Shown: positions 4,757 through 6,977 of the stretch, in pieces
Layout of the letters: each line of letters starts with the position of its first letter
Position numbering within the stretch: position 1 is the stretch's first letter
NCBI GenBank assembly: GCA_023458215.1
Contig: JAEXAJ010000223.1
Location: 1 to 6,977 of the forward strand
Length of the DNA stretch: 6,977 bases
Direction: 5' to 3'
Source of the DNA: Bacteroidota bacterium
GTDB lineage: Bacteria > Bacteroidota > Bacteroidia > Bacteroidales > Bacteroidaceae
The notes under the pieces: generated by a model
The model's database searches: none
Told to the model about the DNA's origin: nothing
What the model saw: the letters and a program-made list of their open reading frames with translations, nothing else
Position numbers and translations under genes: made by a program

Positions 4757-6977
4757 ATGCGTATGAAAAAAGTTACAGTACAAAGCCTTTTCAAGGTTTG
4801 GATGTGTGTAGTGATGTCACTCATGACTCTATCGCTACATGCACAAGATGACTCCTTCACGGTGTCGGGTACAGTGACAGACGGCACCGAGTCTGTGATT
4901 GGTGCATCTGTAATCAACACAAAAACACAGCAAGGATGTGTGACCGACATGGACGGAAAGTTTTCACTGGTTGTAAAAAACAATTCAGTACTAAAGATCA
5001 GTTACATTGGATATACTACACAAACGATCACCGTCAACAAAAACAAGAAGGTATACAACGTTATATTAAAAAGTGACGATGTATTACTGGACGAACTGGT
5101 TGTAGTAGGATATGGTGTTCAAAAGAAACAAACCCTGACGGGTGCTGTTGCTGCCGTAACATCAAAAGATATCGTGACTACCAAGAACGAGAACCTCCAG
5201 AACTCATTGACAGGAAAGATTGCTGGTTTACGCGTTGTCCAAAACTCCAGTGAGCCGGGTGCATTCGGTTCGGTCATGGATATTCGTGGCCTGGGTACTC
5301 CGCTGGTTATCATTGATGGTATCCCTCGTGACAACATGGCACGTATCGATCCGGAAGATGTAGAAAGTATCTCTGTATTGAAAGATGCTTCGGCTTCCAT
5401 CTATGGTGTTCGTGCAGCAAACGGCGTAGTGCTTATTACGACAAAGAAAGGTGCCAAAGGTAAAGCTGAGATCAGCTACACAGGTAGTTATAGTTGGCAA
5501 AAGCCTTCTAATTTCCCGGACTTGGTTACTTCGGCAGAATGGATGACTTTGTCTAATGAGAGAAGTCGTCACAATGTAGATGGTGGTGGTGCCGGATGGA
5601 GTGACGAGCAGATTGCTAATGCCGAAACTACAAACTGGCGGGATGCAGTTATACGCAACACAGCTCCTCAAACCCAACATACATTAAGTATTTCAGGAGG
5701 AACAGATAAGGTAAGCTACTACGCAAGTATAGGCTACCAGTCTCAGGGAAGTTTCATTCAGACTAATGCCTTGAATTATGACAAATACACATTGCGTAGC
5801 AATTTATCAGCCAATATCACTAACCGCCTGAAAGTAGATTTGAATATCTCCGGATTGATGGACGAACGTAATACACCCCATTATGGTGCATACGATATAG
5901 TACGCGGACTTTGGTTGATGCAACCTATGGACCCCATTTATCAGGATGGAGTAGAAGGAAGATATACTCAACCCTCTAACACTACTTTAATAAACCCAGT
6001 TGCCATGATGGACCCTGACTTGGTGGGTTACAAATCATATAAAAGCAAATGGTTCCAATCCAGCATGACCGTTACCTATGAAGTTCCGGGAGTGAAAGGG
6101 TTGAACTTGAAAGCGATGTATAGCTATGACTTTATCATGAATGACAACAAACAGTTCGAGAAAACCTGGAAGTCATATCGTGGCGACCAAGTTTACACCC
6201 GTAACAATCCGTCGAAAGTAGGACGTACTTACTATGGTAAAGACAATAATCTGTGGCAATTGGGTGCCAACTATTCACGCAACTTCAAGGGGCATAATGT
6301 AAATGCTATGATTCTCTTTGAACAATCTACCTACGAAGGAGACAACTTTGGAGGAAATAAAGAACTGTCAATTCCTATCGACCAGGTATTTGCCGGCAAT
6401 GAGGAGAACCAGCAATTCACTCAAAGTACGAGTGCCGGTGCACTTTACGAACGCGCCAACCAAGCGTGGGTAGGTAGATTTGCTTACGATTACAACTCTA
6501 AATACCTCCTTGAATTTGCTTTTCGCTATGAAGGTTCTTCCAAATTCCCCTCAAACTCTCGTTGGGTAATGTTCCCATCCGTATCGGGAGGTTGGCGTGT
6601 ATCAGAAGAAGCTTTCTGGAAAGACTCATTCTTGCAATTCATTAATAACTTCAAAGTTCGCGCATCTTGGGGAAAGATGGGGGACGATGGTGCACTGGCT
6701 TATCAGTTCCTCACCGGTTATACCTATCCGGTAGGCGGAGCAGCATACTCAATGCCTGGCGGAGCTATCTTCGACGGAAAATTCGTGAATGCTTCAGCTA
6801 CCAAAGGATTAGCAAATAACAATATCTCTTGGATTTCAGCTAAAACTTTCAATATCGGTTTTGATGCAGAAGCCTGGAATGGTCTGCTAGGTGTATCTTT
6901 TGACTACTTTAGACGTGACCGCGACGGTCTACTGGCAACCCGCAACGCCAGCCTTCCCGGAATTGTAGGTGCTGCAC
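4757..6977 (+). CDS. SusC/RagA-family TonB-dependent outer membrane transporter (5' part)
   Basis: The frame is open from ATG 4757 to the window edge: 740 codons of a family that usually has about 1000-1100. An in-frame stop at 4748-4750 excludes an earlier start; ATG 4763 is an alternative that keeps the signal peptide. Residues 1-30 are a signal peptide ending LSLHAQ. Residues about 36-110 form the carboxypeptidase-regulatory-like beta domain (VSGTVTDG, DGKFSL, SYIGYTTQ). The TonB-box region is DELVVVGYG (112-120). The plug follows, with VIIDG at 184-188 and the SusC/RagA signature KDASASIYGVRAANGVV at 209-225, ending about residue 233. The rest is beta-barrel. With a SusD lipoprotein, members import oligosaccharides across the outer membrane using TonB energy. 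There is no N-terminal STN domain, so signalling to an ECF sigma/anti-sigma pair is not expected. It lies 58 nt after the GH38-like gene and is probably cotranscribed; a susD homologue should follow beyond the window. Confidence 0.93.
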   Translation, partial: MRMKKVTVQSLFKVWMCVVMSLMTLSLHAQDDSFTVSGTVTDGTESVIGASVINTKTQQGCVTDMDGKFSLVVKNNSVLKISYIGYTTQTITVNKNKKVYNVILKSDDVLLDELVVVGYGVQKKQTLTGAVAAVTSKDIVTTKNENLQNSLTGKIAGLRVVQNSSEPGAFGSVMDIRGLGTPLVIIDGIPRDNMARIDPEDVESISVLKDASASIYGVRAANGVVLITTKKGAKGKAEISYTGSYSWQKPSNFPDLVTSAEWMTLSNERSRHNVDGGGAGWSDEQIANAETTNWRDAVIRNTAPQTQHTLSISGGTDKVSYYASIGYQSQGSFIQTNALNYDKYTLRSNLSANITNRLKVDLNISGLMDERNTPHYGAYDIVRGLWLMQPMDPIYQDGVEGRYTQPSNTTLINPVAMMDPDLVGYKSYKSKWFQSSMTVTYEVPGVKGLNLKAMYSYDFIMNDNKQFEKTWKSYRGDQVYTRNNPSKVGRTYYGKDNNLWQLGANYSRNFKGHNVNAMILFEQSTYEGDNFGGNKELSIPIDQVFAGNEENQQFTQSTSAGALYERANQAWVGRFAYDYNSKYLLEFAFRYEGSSKFPSNSRWVMFPSVSGGWRVSEEAFWKDSFLQFINNFKVRASWGKMGDDGALAYQFLTGYTYPVGGAAYSMPGGAIFDGKFVNASATKGLANNNISWISAKTFNIGFDAEAWNGLLGVSFDYFRRDRDGLLATRNASLPGIVGAA

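Noticed and set aside
5119..5680. Reverse open frames of 93 and 150 codons opposite the susC-like gene
   Set aside because: They lie antisense to the plug and early barrel coding region, where the forward frame carries the SusC/RagA signature; no independent support.

Overview
The window looks like a gut Bacteroides (Bacteroidales) chromosome. Three things point there: a SusC/RagA-type TonB-dependent transporter, a secreted glycoside hydrolase immediately upstream in the same direction, and a promoter of the Bacteroides type (TAnnTTTG -7 box with a TTG-type -33 box, no strong Shine-Dalgarno). The genes read as part of a polysaccharide utilization locus (PUL). No regulator, SusD, transposase, CRISPR array, tRNA or rRNA is visible.

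Layout. Positions 1-218 are the 3' end of a sugar MFS permease of the FucP type. A large hairpin followed by a T run (246-316) probably ends that transcript; its arms are built from duplicated modules and can pair in two exclusive ways. Positions 317-1092 hold no gene I can defend. The first part (about 330-830) has moderate GC with a short perfect hairpin and an unidentified stretch; the second part (about 830-1200) is very AT-rich. A promoter at 1093-1124 should start transcription near 1130, giving a leader of about 80 nt.

Positions 1213-4698 encode an 1161-residue exported glycosidase: signal peptide, F5/8 type C (discoidin-like) domain, a beta-rich linker domain, a GH38-like alpha-mannosidase catalytic region with recognisable metal and nucleophile motifs, and a GH38 C-terminal beta domain. 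After a 58-nt gap that contains a possible 9-codon mini-ORF, a SusC-like transporter begins at 4757 and runs off the end at 6977 (740 codons seen, still open).

Working model (inference): the GH38-like enzyme trims a mannose-containing or related glycan in the periplasm or at the cell surface, the SusC protein, with a SusD partner expected just beyond the window, imports the oligosaccharide, and an inner-membrane permease such as the one at the left edge could take up released monosaccharide. The permease appears to be in a separate transcription unit, so its link to the PUL is only by proximity. I did not see a clearly novel system. The most interesting points are the divergent GH38-like enzyme, the dual-pairing terminator and the unexplained 1-kb gap.
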